This document shows, one piece after another, positions 37,326 through 47,493 of a stretch of DNA of 64,000 nucleotides. A program made the position numbers and the translations under genes. The stretch lies in the NCBI RefSeq assembly GCF_039524395.1, contig NZ_BAAAGO010000033.1; one strand, given 5' to 3'. Below the pieces are notes generated by a model. It had not been told where the DNA came from, ran no database searches, and saw only the letters and a list, made by a program, of their open reading frames with translations. This DNA is from Micropruina glycogenica (lineage in GTDB: Bacteria; Actinomycetota; Actinomycetes; Propionibacteriales; Propionibacteriaceae). Positions within the stretch are counted from its first letter, which is position 1, and every line of letters starts with the position of its first letter.

Positions 37326-37326
37326 C

Positions 37327-38688
37327 TCAGCCGGCCTTGGCGGCCGCCAGCCGGTCGAGGGCCTCGCGGCGCTGTTCGGCGTGGTCGACGATGCGCTGCG
37401 GGTAGTCGTGGGCGTAGCCGTCCGGTTGCTGCCAGGGTTCGTGGGCGTCGGCACCGTCCAGATGCCGCAGTTCGGGCACCCAGCGGCGCACGTAGCTACC
37501 GTCGGGGTCGAACTTCTGGCCCTGGGTGACGGGGTTGAACACCCTGAAGTAGGGCGCGGCGTCGGTGCCGGTGCCGGCCACCCACTGCCAGCCGTGGTTG
37601 TTGGACGCAAGGTCGCCGTCGATCAGGTGGTTCAAGAAGTGTTTGGCACCGGCCGGCCACCACACGTGAAGGTCTTTGGCAAGAAAGCTGGCGGTGACCA
37701 TGCGCACTCGGTTGTGCATCCAGCCCATGGCCAGCAGTTGGCGCAAACCCGCGTCGACGAACGGGTAGCCCGTGCGACCCTGCCGCCAGGCCTCGATCAG
37801 GTCGGGGTCGTCGTCGTAGGCCATCGCTCCGAGGTCGCCGCGCAGGTCGTGCCACAACGAGTCGGGGTTGTGGTGCAGCACGTCGGCGTAGAACTCGCGC
37901 CAGGCCAGCTCGGTGCCGTAGCGGTCGGCGCCCTTGGCGCTTCGGCCGACGAGATCGGCCAGCAGCGTGCGCGGGTGCACCACACCGAACTTCAGGTAGG
38001 GCGAGAGCCTTGACGTGCCGTCGCGGTCCGGACGGTCGCGGTCGGCGGCGTAGTGGGCTAGACCGTCGTCCAGAAAGTCGTGCCAGCGCTGCATCGCAGC
38101 CTGCTCCCCCGGTTCGGGCAGGTCGGGCAGTCCGTCGGCGGTGGCGGCGTCGTCGAGGGTGGCCCAGGCGGTGTCGTCCGACTCGGCGTGAGCGAAGGTG
38201 AGGCCCTTGGGTTCGAGGGACGGCCCGCGCCAGCCGTGCTCGCGCCAGGCCCGTGAGAACGGTGTGAAGACGCGGTAGGGGTCGCCTTGGGCGTTGCGTA
38301 CACGGCCGGGGGTGACGGCGTAGGGACTGCCGGTTTCGACCCAGCCGACACCGTCGTTGGCCAGCGCTGCTCGCACGCGGGCGTCGCGGGCGGCGCCGTC
38401 GGGTTCGGTCTCGGTGCTCACATGGACGGACGTGGCCCCGACTTCTTTCGCCAGCGCAGCAATGATGTGTTCGGGCTTGCCGTGGCGCAGGCACAGCCGT
38501 CCGTCGTAGCTGTCGTCGAGCGCGCGCAGGGTTCTGGCCAGCCAGGCCTGCCGCACCGGCCCCGCCGAGTCGTAGATGGCCGGGTCGAGCAAGAACACCG
38601 GCAGCACCTCGCCGTCGGCGTGCGCGGCGGCCAAGGCCGGATGGTCGGCCCGGCGCAGGTCACGGCGCAGCCACAGAATACTGGTCAT
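37327..38688 (-). CDS. phr: Deoxyribodipyrimidine photolyase
   Basis: A 453-residue class I photolyase that repairs pyrimidine dimers with FADH and light. The N-terminal alpha/beta antenna domain is SILWLRRDLRRADHPALAAA. FAD-binding segments are TSRLSPYLKFG, WREFYADVLHHNP, the signature GYPFVDAGLRQLLAMGWMHN and NHGWQWVAGTGTDAAPYFRV. No residues of the family core look altered. Transcribed alone; the spacer upstream carries a 24-bp tandem array. Confidence 0.95.
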   Translation of the reverse strand: MTSILWLRRDLRRADHPALAAAHADGEVLPVFLLDPAIYDSAGPVRQAWLARTLRALDDSYDGRLCLRHGKPEHIIAALAKEVGATSVHVSTETEPDGAARDARVRAALANDGVGWVETGSPYAVTPGRVRNAQGDPYRVFTPFSRAWREHGWRGPSLEPKGLTFAHAESDDTAWATLDDAATADGLPDLPEPGEQAAMQRWHDFLDDGLAHYAADRDRPDRDGTSRLSPYLKFGVVHPRTLLADLVGRSAKGADRYGTELAWREFYADVLHHNPDSLWHDLRGDLGAMAYDDDPDLIEAWRQGRTGYPFVDAGLRQLLAMGWMHNRVRMVTASFLAKDLHVWWPAGAKHFLNHLIDGDLASNNHGWQWVAGTGTDAAPYFRVFNPVTQGQKFDPDGSYVRRWVPELRHLDGADAHEPWQQPDGYAHDYPQRIVDHAEQRREALDRLAAAKAG

Positions 38689-38739
38689 GCACCCGATCGT
38701 GGCATGCCGAGCCTCGGGTCCGAACCCCCCGCAAGGTGT

Positions 38740-38902
38740 GATCCGGATCAGGGGACGGTTCTACCTCTGGCTCAGGGGACGGTTCTACTTCTGGTTCAGG
38801 GGACGGTTCTCGTTTGGTTCAGGGGACGGTTCTTGCTCTGGGTCAGGGAACGGTTCTCTTGATCCGGATCTGAAATGAGCCAGATGTAGAACCGTCCCCT
38901 TT
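38740..38902. repeat. 24-bp tandem array bounded by GATCCGGATC palindromes
   Basis: Five head-to-tail units start with AGGG(G/A)ACGGTTCT at 38750, 38774, 38798, 38821 and 38845. The array is bracketed by identical 10-bp palindromes GATCCGGATC (38740-38749, 38861-38870). An inverted copy, AGAACCGTCCCC, follows at 38888. It fills most of the 290-base gap between phr and the GH4 gene. The GGGGACGGTTCT motif recurs in other genomes, in my recollection near REP-type Y1 transposases; none is encoded here. Confidence 0.8.
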
Positions 38903-38978
38903 CCGGCTCATCCGCCGACACCCGACCTGACGCGGCTGGAGCTTGAAGACAACGCCACCGACCCGAAAGGCTGGGCAC

Positions 38979-40295
38979 GTGAAGCTCACCATCGTCGGCG
39001 GCGGCGGATTTCGGGTGCCGCTGGTGCACGCCGCACTGCTGGCCGACGACCTGATCGACGAGGTCGTGCTCTTCGACACCGACCCCGACCGGCTGGCCGT
39101 GATCGACCGGGTGCTGACCGCCCAGAGCCGACCTGACACCGAACTGCGCCACCGCACGTCCACCGACCCTGCCGAGGCCTTGGCCGGCGCCGACTTCGTG
39201 TTCTCGGCCATGCGAACCGGCGGCACCGCCGGCCGCGTGCTCGACGAGCGCATCGCCGCCCAGCACGGCGTGATCGGGCAAGAGACGATGGGCGCGGGGG
39301 GCATCAGCTACGCGCTGCGCAGCATTCCGGCGTCGCTGCGCCTGGCCCGCACCGTCGCCGAGGTGGCCCCCGGTGCCTGGTTGATCAACTTCACCAACCC
39401 GGCCGGCATGGTCACCGAAGCCCTGTCAGCGGTGCACCCGCGGGTGGTCGGCATCTGCGACTCCCCCATCGCCCTGGCCCGGCGCGCCATCGACGCCCTG
39501 GCCCTCGATCCCGCCCGCACCCAGATCGACTACGTCGGGCTGAACCACCTGGGCTGGCTCACCGGCCTGCAGCACGAGGGCGTCGACCGGCTGCCCGAAC
39601 TGATCGCCGACCCCGCGAGGCTGGCGTCGATCGAAGAGGGACGGCTGTTCGGCGCCGAGTTGATCGGCGATCTGGGTGCCCTGCCCAACGAGTACCTGCA
39701 CTGGTTCTACTATCGGCGCGAGGCACTGGCGGCCGGCGGATCGGGACGCGGAGCGTTTCTGGCCGAGCAGCAGGCCCGCTTCTACTCCTGCTGCCCCGCC
39801 GACCCGTCCTCGGCCCTGGACGCGTGGAACGCCACCCGGCTGGAGCGCGAACAGACCTACGGCGCCGCCAATCGGGCGGCGGCCGGCGGGTTCGAGCGGG
39901 CCGAAACCGATCTCGTCAGCGGCGGGTACGAAGGGGTCGCACTCGCGATCATGCGAGCCATCGCGCGCGACGAGCCGTCCACCCTGGTTCTCAACACGCC
40001 CAACGCCGCGCGGCTCGCTGAACTGCCCGACGACGCGGTGATCGAGGCCCCCTGCCGCGTGGACGGCTCGGGCGTGCAACCGTTGCCCCAGTCACCGCTG
40101 CCCGCCCACGCCCGCGGGCTGATGACCACCGTGAAGCAGGTCGAACGGTGGACGATCGAGGCCGCCACCACCGGCTCTGCGGCCGCTGCCCGGCTGGCGC
40201 TGACGCACCACCCGCTGGTCGACTCGGCGGCGGTCGCTTCGGCCCTGCTGGCCGACTACCGGGCCGCGTTCGGCGAACTCGATTACCTGCGCTGA
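38979..40295 (+). CDS. Glycoside hydrolase family 4 protein (6-phospho-beta-glucosidase type)
   Basis: A 438-residue NAD- and metal-dependent glycosidase working by a redox mechanism. The dinucleotide fold begins KLTIVGGGGFRVPLV; NFTNPAGMVTEAL is family-typical; the metal-binding Cys is in GICDSPIALA and the metal His in YVGLNHLGWLTG. CDSP rather than CDVP and the NHLGW motif favour 6-phospho-beta-glucosidase over alpha-galactosidase, but the true sugar is not proven and no PTS gene is near. GTG 38979 has AAAGG upstream; the longer frame runs into the repeat array. Confidence 0.88.
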   Translation: MKLTIVGGGGFRVPLVHAALLADDLIDEVVLFDTDPDRLAVIDRVLTAQSRPDTELRHRTSTDPAEALAGADFVFSAMRTGGTAGRVLDERIAAQHGVIGQETMGAGGISYALRSIPASLRLARTVAEVAPGAWLINFTNPAGMVTEALSAVHPRVVGICDSPIALARRAIDALALDPARTQIDYVGLNHLGWLTGLQHEGVDRLPELIADPARLASIEEGRLFGAELIGDLGALPNEYLHWFYYRREALAAGGSGRGAFLAEQQARFYSCCPADPSSALDAWNATRLEREQTYGAANRAAAGGFERAETDLVSGGYEGVALAIMRAIARDEPSTLVLNTPNAARLAELPDDAVIEAPCRVDGSGVQPLPQSPLPAHARGLMTTVKQVERWTIEAATTGSAAAARLALTHHPLVDSAAVASALLADYRAAFGELDYLR

Positions 40296-40379
40296 CCGAA
40301 GCAGTACCGCGTCCGAGCAGGGCGTCGAGGCGCCGGGTGTCCACGCACGACCGTCGGCCGGCATTCTCGCCAATGACTC

Positions 40380-41468
40380 TTACGCGGCCACTGTCACCTT
40401 CGCCGCCCCCAGCCGCTCACCGGCGACCCGCAACGCGTCGATGGGCGCCTCGCCATCGCCTCCCCAATCGACCTCGATGCCGGCTTTCGAGCGCTTCCAG
40501 GTGCCTACCGCTCGGCCGCCCACGAGCACCAGGCCGACGCCCTTGGTGGCGGCCGGACGCAGCGCCGGCGGCACGATCGACTCATCGGCGGTCCCCGCGC
40601 CGACCACCCATTGGTCGTAGCCGGGCAGCAGCAGCGTCCTCGGGTCCGTGGCCGTCGCTCGCAGCTCGTCCAGGTGTTCGCTACCCACCAGGGCGGGCCG
40701 ACCGTCGACGTGCACCTCGGTCAACTGTGGACGCACCTGGTCGAGCCACCCGTCGATGCGCCGCCGGCCACCGCTCAGGCCCCCGCCCAGCCAGTACTGC
40801 AGGTGCGCCGCCGTGGCCGGACCGTAGCCGTCGAGGTAGGCGAGCACGGCCCGCGGGCCCGCCTCGCGCAAGGGCATCAGCCCCGGCCAGTGCGGGTTCG
40901 ACGCCAGAGCCTGAAAGGTGACCACCCGGTCGACGGACGGCCCGAAGCACAGGTCGCCCTGCCACATGAAGGGCTTCAGCAGAGTCCAGTTCTCACCGGT
41001 GAACTCGGGTTCGAGATGCGCGAACCGGGGCTCAGCGGCGACCGCCTCGGCCAGCTCGGCCCAGGTCGCCGGGCTGCACGCCCGCTCGCGCACGACGGCT
41101 CGCAACGCGGGCCAGTCGTCCGGCTGAAGTCGGTAGTGAGTGCGCCAGCTCGTCAGTTCCCACTGCCGGCCGGCGCAGCGCACGGCCAGGTGAACGGCCG
41201 CCTGCTCCGGGGTCATCAGATGCGTGGCACCCCGAAAGCTGAATGTCTTGATCAGCCGTCCGTCGGCGAGGGCGGCCGCGACCATTCCCGCGCCGGGGTC
41301 GGGTTCGAGCCGTACCCGAATCGACAGCTCGGGGTCGCCCGAACCGGTCGGCGTGGCCGGCACGGCGATCAGCCGCTCGACGACCTGATCGACGCGGTCG
41401 GCGCGGGCACCGGTCAGAAAGTGCCGTTGCAGCCGCCATGCGAGTGCCTGGTCGGCGCTGATCCTCAT
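40380..41468 (-). CDS. Winged-helix DNA-binding protein, AlkZ/YcaQ-like (HTH_42)
   Basis: A 362-residue protein of the HTH_42 family, which includes the glycosylases AlkZ and YcaQ that remove alkylated or crosslinked bases. Winged helices are predicted in QALAWRLQRHFLTG, FSFRGATHLMTPEQAAVHLA and SVDRVVTFQALASNPHW. The C-terminal LLLPGYDQWVVG is common in this family. The catalytic Q-x-Q/D motif of AlkZ is not clearly visible, so DNA glycosylase activity is uncertain. ATG overlaps the VOC gene stop by four bases. Confidence 0.75.
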   Translation of the reverse strand: MRISADQALAWRLQRHFLTGARADRVDQVVERLIAVPATPTGSGDPELSIRVRLEPDPGAGMVAAALADGRLIKTFSFRGATHLMTPEQAAVHLAVRCAGRQWELTSWRTHYRLQPDDWPALRAVVRERACSPATWAELAEAVAAEPRFAHLEPEFTGENWTLLKPFMWQGDLCFGPSVDRVVTFQALASNPHWPGLMPLREAGPRAVLAYLDGYGPATAAHLQYWLGGGLSGGRRRIDGWLDQVRPQLTEVHVDGRPALVGSEHLDELRATATDPRTLLLPGYDQWVVGAGTADESIVPPALRPAATKGVGLVLVGGRAVGTWKRSKAGIEVDWGGDGEAPIDALRVAGERLGAAKVTVAA

Positions 41469-41857
41469 GACGGCTGCGCCGCCTCGTCCAATGAGCGCAG
41501 CATGCAGAACTCGTTGCCTTCCGGATCGGCGAGCACCACCCAGCCGCCACCGTCCGACCTGCGAAGGTCCGCCACCTGGGTGGCGCCCAACGCCAGCACG
41601 CGCTCGACCTCTGCGTCGCGGCTGCCCGCGCGCGGCCGCAGGTCGAAGTGCAGCCGGTTCTTCACCGCCTTGGGCTCGGGCACCTCGATGAACAGCACCG
41701 AATGCCCGGTGTCAGCATCGAGGATCAGGCACTCCTCATGACCTGGCTCGTTGGGGTCGTCGGGCACCATCGAATAACCCAGCACCCCACGCCAGAACTC
41801 CGACAACTCATAAGCGTTGGCGCAGTCGACCGAGGTGTGTGACACGAAGCTCGTCAT
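41465..41857 (-). CDS. VOC family (glyoxalase-like) protein
   Basis: A 130-residue protein with the paired beta-alpha-beta-beta-beta modules of the VOC superfamily: SVDCANAYELSEFWRGVLGY in the first, RLHFDLRPRAGSRDAEVERV and VVLADPEGNEFCMLRS in the second, including the usual metal-type His and Glu positions. The substrate cannot be told. Start ATG 41857; the longer frame upstream is unconserved. Likely co-transcribed with the AlkZ-like gene. Confidence 0.8.
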   Translation of the reverse strand: MTSFVSHTSVDCANAYELSEFWRGVLGYSMVPDDPNEPGHEECLILDADTGHSVLFIEVPEPKAVKNRLHFDLRPRAGSRDAEVERVLALGATQVADLRRSDGGGWVVLADPEGNEFCMLRSLDEAAQPS

Positions 41858-42158
41858 GGGGTCATCAAACCCACCGATGGTCGCGCCGTCGAGACCCGAA
41901 CCCAACCGGGACCTGCAAGGGAAGGCTCGAAGGAAACATCGATCATCGGTGGTCGGGCTCGTCGAGACCCGTCGTGGCAAGGGGTTTCGACACGCTCAAC
42001 CAGCGGGATCAGTGTTCGCCCAATGGGGTGGCGAGCTCAAGCCTCGACGAATATCGACCGCAGATCGCGACACTCAAGCGGAGCGTCAACAGACGCAACC
42101 GAGGCGATGGATCACACACGCCGTGGGGACGAGGTCGCCGAGCAGCCCAACGACTGAA
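41858..42158. other. 301-base spacer with GGTCTCGACA-type inverted motif
   Basis: No gene is supported. GGTCGGGCTCGTCGAGACC (41951-41969) and GGTTTCGACACGCTCAACC (41983-42001) are rough inverse complements of each other and belong to a short motif also seen at 27221 and around 62640-62950. Confidence 0.6.
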
Positions 42159-43514
42159 TCAAGTCGCGGGCCGTCCCAACAAGTCGTCGAGAGTGGCCAT
42201 GCGTGCGGCCATACCGGCCTCGGCGCCGTGATCGGTGGGCACGTAGTAGCGGGCGTCGATCAACTCATCAGGCAGGTACTGCTGGGCGGCCACGCCGTGC
42301 GGATGATCGTGCGCGTACTGGTAGCCCTTGCCGTGGCCGAGCGCCTTGGCACCCGCGTAGTGCGCGTCGCGAAGGTGCGCAGGCACCTGCCCGATGCGGC
42401 CGGCGCGAACGTCGGCGAGTGCTCCATCGACGGCCATGATGACGGCGTTCGACTTGGGGGCCAACGCACAGGTGATCACCGCCTGGGCCAAGTTGAGCCG
42501 AGCCTCGGGCATGCCGATCAACTGAACGGCCTGGGCTGCCGCGACGCAGGTCTGCAGCACCTGGGGCGCCGCGAGCCCGATGTCTTCACTGGCTAGAATC
42601 ACCAGCCGACGAGCGATGAACCGCGGGTCTTCGCCGGCCTCGAGCATGCGCGCGAACCAATGCAGCGCCGCCTGCACATCAGAGCCCCGCAGCGACTTGA
42701 TGAAGGCGCTGATCACGTCGTAGTGCTGATCGCCGTCCCTGTCGTAGCGGACGGCCGCCCGATCGACCGCCCGGCTGATCTGGTCGGGAGTGATGTCGGT
42801 GGCGCCGTCGGCACTGGCTCCGGCCGCCGACTCTTCCAGATAGGTGAGCAGCCGACGGGCGTCGCCCCCGGCGAGCCGCAGCAGGTCGGCGCGTCCCTCG
42901 GCACTCAGGGTGACCCGTCCGCCCAGTCCGCGTTCGTCGGTGAGCGCCCGGTCGAGCAGCACACCCAGGTCGGCGTCGGTGAGCGGTTTGAGGGTCAGCA
43001 GCAGCGAACGCGACAGCAGGGGTGCGATCACCGAGAACGACGGGTTCTCGGTGGTCGCAGCGATCAGCGTGACCAGGCGATTCTCGACCGCCGGCAGCAG
43101 TACGTCTTGTTGCGCCTTGTTGAACCGGTGTACCTCGTCGACGAACAGCACCGTCGAGCGACCTCGGGCGAGTTCTCGGCGGGCCACGTCGAGTTCGGCA
43201 CGCACCTCTTTGACGCCGGCGGTCACCGCCGAGATCTCGACGAACCGGCGATTGCCCGTCTGCGACACCACGGCGGCGATGGTGGTCTTGCCGACACCGG
43301 GCGGCCCCCACAAAAACACCGACATCGCCGCGTCGCCCTCGGCCAGCCTGCGCAGCGGCGATCCGGCCTTGAGCAGATGCTGCTGCCCGACGATCTCGTC
43401 GACAGTGCGCGGCCGCATGCGCACCGCGAGCGGAGCATCGGCCCTCGACATGCTCAGCGAGCCGCCCCCCAGGTTCACCGCCGGAGCGTCGTCGTTGCCG
43501 AACAGGTCTTCCAC
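42159..43514 (-). CDS. rarA: Replication-associated recombination protein RarA (MgsA)
   Basis: A 451-residue AAA+ ATPase acting at stalled forks with single-strand binding protein. AVRMRPRTVDEIVGQQHLL opens the domain; Walker A is WGPPGVGKTT, Walker B LFVDEVHRFNKAQQD, sensor 1 IAATTENPSFSV. The C-terminal tetramerisation part has YDVISAFIKSLRGSDVQAAL and GYQYAHDHPHGVAAQQYLP. I chose GTG 43514 (VEDLFGND), the usual start of actinobacterial copies. It is 130 bases upstream-facing from the divergent PadR promoter. Confidence 0.93.
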   Translation of the reverse strand: MEDLFGNDDAPAVNLGGGSLSMSRADAPLAVRMRPRTVDEIVGQQHLLKAGSPLRRLAEGDAAMSVFLWGPPGVGKTTIAAVVSQTGNRRFVEISAVTAGVKEVRAELDVARRELARGRSTVLFVDEVHRFNKAQQDVLLPAVENRLVTLIAATTENPSFSVIAPLLSRSLLLTLKPLTDADLGVLLDRALTDERGLGGRVTLSAEGRADLLRLAGGDARRLLTYLEESAAGASADGATDITPDQISRAVDRAAVRYDRDGDQHYDVISAFIKSLRGSDVQAALHWFARMLEAGEDPRFIARRLVILASEDIGLAAPQVLQTCVAAAQAVQLIGMPEARLNLAQAVITCALAPKSNAVIMAVDGALADVRAGRIGQVPAHLRDAHYAGAKALGHGKGYQYAHDHPHGVAAQQYLPDELIDARYYVPTDHGAEAGMAARMATLDDLLGRPAT

Positions 43515-43626
43515 CGCGCCGAGTCTACGGGCGCAGGACGATGCGTCCGAAAACTGCGCGCCCGTGAGCTCAAACCACCGCGACACGCCGTGTTGGCCCG
43601 CACGGGCGCGCAGTTTTCGACAGCAC

Positions 43627-43655
43627 TTGCGTTCCGAACAGTCTCGATATATCGT
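43627..43655 (+). promoter_or_regulatory. Possible promoter of the PadR gene
   Basis: TTGCGT (43627-43632) and TATCGT (43650-43655) are separated by 17 bases. The -10 element overlaps the palindrome CGATATATCG, consistent with repression by a bound dimer. Confidence 0.4.
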
Positions 43656-43676
43656 TGATGCAACGTAAGACTTACG
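43645..43676. promoter_or_regulatory. Overlapping palindromes, likely PadR operator
   Basis: Three inverted repeats follow each other: CGATATATCG (43645-43654), CGTTG-ATG-CAACG (43653-43665) and CGTAAG-A-CTTACG (43664-43676). They lie directly before the ribosome-binding site AAAGGAG of the PadR gene. Autoregulation is usual for this family, so I infer an operator. Confidence 0.6.
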
Positions 43677-43691
43677 AAAGGAGTTCCGATC

Positions 43692-44360
43692 ATGAGGAAC
43701 GACAACACGTTCAACGAGAACGGTCCGCGCCAGAGTCGCGGACATCACGGACGCCCGCAGCGCGGTGCGTTCGGCGAAGGCCACAACCGCGGCGGCTTCG
43801 GCCCCGGCTTCCCCTTCGGCGGCCCCGGCTTCGGTGGCCCGATGGGTCCGTTCGGCGGCCCCGGCGGTCGTCGTGGCGGACGCGGCCGGGCCCGGCGCGG
43901 CGACGTTCGGCAGGCCGTGCTGGCCCTGCTGGCAGATGAGCCGCTCAACGGCTACCAGATGATCCAGAAGCTGGCCGAGCACACCGAGGGCGGTTGGAAG
44001 CCGTCCCCCGGCGCGATCTACCCGGCGCTGGCCCAGCTCGAAGACGAGGGTCTGATCGAGCAGTTCGACAACGAGGGCACCAAGGCCTACCGGCTCACCG
44101 AGGCGGGTCAGTCCGCCGCCGGCGAGATCGGCCAGAAGCCGTGGGAGACCTTCAACGCCGAGAACGCGCCGCTGCACCCCGAGGCGATGAAGGCGATGTG
44201 GAGCGAGTTCCGCGGGCTGGCCATGGCCGCCCAGGAACTGACCCGCAACGGCAGCCAGGCCCAGCAGGAGCGCGCCAGTCAGTTGCTGGCCGAGACCAAG
44301 CGCAAGCTGTACGGCCTGCTGGCCGACAGCGACGTGCACAACGGCGACGACCTGCGCTGA
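43692..44360 (+). CDS. PadR family transcriptional regulator
   Basis: A 222-residue regulator. Residues 1-70 are Gly/Arg/His/Phe-rich and disordered (GFGPGFPFGGPGFGGPMG), with no clear role. The winged helix spans about 71-150: DVRQAVLALLADEPLNGYQM, GWKPSPGAIYPALAQLEDEG and AYRLTEAGQ, with the tyrosine and helix pattern of PadR proteins. A C-terminal dimer helix ends the protein. AAAGGAG lies before ATG 43692. A perfect terminator follows. The target, likely a transporter or itself, is not next to it. Confidence 0.92.
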   Translation: MRNDNTFNENGPRQSRGHHGRPQRGAFGEGHNRGGFGPGFPFGGPGFGGPMGPFGGPGGRRGGRGRARRGDVRQAVLALLADEPLNGYQMIQKLAEHTEGGWKPSPGAIYPALAQLEDEGLIEQFDNEGTKAYRLTEAGQSAAGEIGQKPWETFNAENAPLHPEAMKAMWSEFRGLAMAAQELTRNGSQAQQERASQLLAETKRKLYGLLADSDVHNGDDLR

Positions 44361-44375
44361 CGCTTCCAGCAAACG

Positions 44376-44405
44376 AAGGGCCGCCCGATCGTTCGGGCGG
44401 CCCTT
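44376..44405. terminator. Strong hairpin terminator after the PadR gene
   Basis: Thirteen-base arms AAGGGCCGCCCGA and TCGGGCGGCCCTT pair exactly around the loop TCGT, starting 15 bases after the PadR stop. It can serve transcripts of both strands. Confidence 0.85.
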
Positions 44406-44449
44406 CTGCGTCGCCGTGGCTGCGCGGGCTGATCGACAATCAGGTGCCG

Positions 44450-44475
44450 GTCATCCCGGCAGACGCCGGGATCTG
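44450..44475. repeat. REP-like palindrome
   Basis: GTCATCCCGGC and GCCGGGATCTG arms, between the PadR terminator and aspS. Confidence 0.75.
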
Positions 44476-44508
44476 CCGCCACCCGGGGTCTCCGCAATCG
44501 TGCCATTC

Positions 44509-44600
44509 GAGATACCCGGGGCAAGCCCGGGATGACGAACCGTCAGCCTCGGCAAGCCCGGGATGACGAACCGTCAGCCTCAGCAAACCCCGGACGACGA
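44509..44600. repeat. REP-derived 31-bp tandem repeats
   Basis: A REP-like palindrome (GAGATACCCGGG with CCCGGGATGAC, 44509-44536) overlaps two exact-spaced 31-bp direct repeats at 44521-44551 and 44552-44582 that differ only at the last base, then a decayed third. Similar in style to the 37-bp array at 27.5 kb. Located downstream of aspS. Confidence 0.75.
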
Positions 44601-44644
44601 GCGTCGGGGTCGGCACCTCAGATCCCCCTCCGCCGCGATCGTGC

Positions 44645-46432
<1,788 letters not shown>

Positions 46433-46783
46433 GGCGATGTTCCTTTCTCTGTTCCCGCATAGACGGTGCGGGACACTCGTTCGAGTCTAGAGGCCACACG
46501 ACCGGCCGTCGAAACGCCTTCGCCGGGGACGTGCGTGGCTGACTCGGGTGCCGCGTCTGGGAGCGATGCCCGAGCCGCCCACCTCCAGATCGCCCGGACG
46601 CTGGCGCGTCCTGCCGATCTTCCGACGCCCACCAACCTGCCCCGGGCATCGCTCCCCAGCCGCTTTGATCCTCCCCAGTCGTACTCCGCTTTCCACGACA
46701 TGCTTGATTCGGTCACGACACCCACCCATCCAGACTCGGTGCGTGAGTGCACCGTCTGTGCGGGACGGAGGGAGTGGTGGGGA
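46433..46783. other. 351-base gap, nothing recognised
   Basis: This region between aspS and alkB presumably contains the aspS promoter on the minus strand, but I see no convincing -10/-35 pair, gene, hairpin or family repeat. Confidence 0.5.
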
Positions 46784-47410
46784 CTAGAAAACGTTGAAGG
46801 GCCGGAACTGGACGCTGATGCGGGGGCCGACCGCCTTGGCGGTCTTCAGGATCGCGTGTTCCCAGGTGCGCTGGCACGAGCCGCCCATCACGATCAGGTC
46901 GCCGTGGCCGAGTGGGTGGCTGCTGTGCACCTGACCGCCGTTGGGGCGCAAAGACAGCTGCCGCGGCGCTCCGAACGACACGATGGCGACCATGGTGTCT
47001 TCGGTGCGGCTACGGCCGATGCGGTCGCCGTGCCAGGCCACCGAGTCACGTCCGTCGCGGTAGTAGCAGCACCCCGCGGTGACGAACTCTTCGCCCAGTT
47101 CGGCCGCGTAGTGGCGGTTTAACTCGTTGCGGGCGGCGGTCAGCGCCGCGTGCGGCAACTCGTCGCCGATGCCGTACTGATGCAGTAGCCGGGGCACGTC
47201 GACCACCCGGTCGTACATTTCGCGACGCTCGGCGTGCCACGGAATGTCGTGCACCAGCCGCGGAAACACCTGATCGGCGCCCCTGACCCAGCCGCGCGCG
47301 ACGTCGACCCAGGCGCCGTCGCTGAGCGTCACCCGGCGCACCAGGCCCTGAAGGGACGGCACCTCGACCGCCGCGCTGGTGAACAACGATGCCTGGAAGT
47401 CCGTCGTCAT
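46784..47410 (-). CDS. alkB: AlkB-like 2-oxoglutarate/Fe(II) dioxygenase
   Basis: A 208-residue dioxygenase likely removing methyl groups from alkylated DNA bases. Iron ligands are H and D in SVAWHGDRIG and the distal H in TWEHAILKT; the 2-oxoglutarate arginine is in RISVQFRPF. These match AlkB homologues of Actinobacteria. Start ATG 47410; ATG 47422 in the same frame would add four residues. Divergent from the ArsR gene, with two perfect palindromes between. Confidence 0.9.
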   Translation of the reverse strand: MTTDFQASLFTSAAVEVPSLQGLVRRVTLSDGAWVDVARGWVRGADQVFPRLVHDIPWHAERREMYDRVVDVPRLLHQYGIGDELPHAALTAARNELNRHYAAELGEEFVTAGCCYYRDGRDSVAWHGDRIGRSRTEDTMVAIVSFGAPRQLSLRPNGGQVHSSHPLGHGDLIVMGGSCQRTWEHAILKTAKAVGPRISVQFRPFNVF

Positions 47411-47430
47411 GGTAGCCAGCATAGACCTGA

Positions 47431-47448
47431 TTCGTACATTTGTACGAA
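47431..47448. promoter_or_regulatory. 18-bp palindrome before alkB
   Basis: TTCGTACA-TT-TGTACGAA, perfect 8-bp arms, 21 bases before the alkB start. It is a likely operator of an unidentified regulator. It does not fit the actinobacterial LexA box (CGAAC-N4-GTTCG). Confidence 0.6.
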
Positions 47449-47456
47449 CACATCGC

Positions 47457-47487
47457 TTGACTCAACTAGTAACCATATGGTTACCAT
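47457..47487 (+). promoter_or_regulatory. Promoter of the ArsR gene, probably leaderless
   Basis: TTGACT (47457-47462) and TACCAT (47482-47487) are 19 bases apart. The -10 box ends six bases before ATG 47494 and no Shine-Dalgarno sequence is present, which suggests transcription starting at or next to the start codon. Confidence 0.5.
47469..47484. promoter_or_regulatory. 16-bp palindromic operator of the ArsR gene
   Basis: GTAACCATATGGTTAC is a perfect palindrome lying between and over the -35 and -10 boxes of the ArsR gene, as expected for an autorepressing ArsR dimer. Confidence 0.65.
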
Positions 47488-47493
47488 TTTCCC

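Noticed and set aside
46466..47122. A 218-codon plus-strand frame opposite alkB
   Set aside because: It is antisense to alkB over half its length and shows no recognisable motif; alkB has clear catalytic residues.
47431..47448. LexA (SOS) box before alkB
   Set aside because: TTCGTACA-TT-TGTACGAA lacks the CGAAC-N4-GTTCG pattern expected in Actinobacteria, so I list it only as an unidentified operator.
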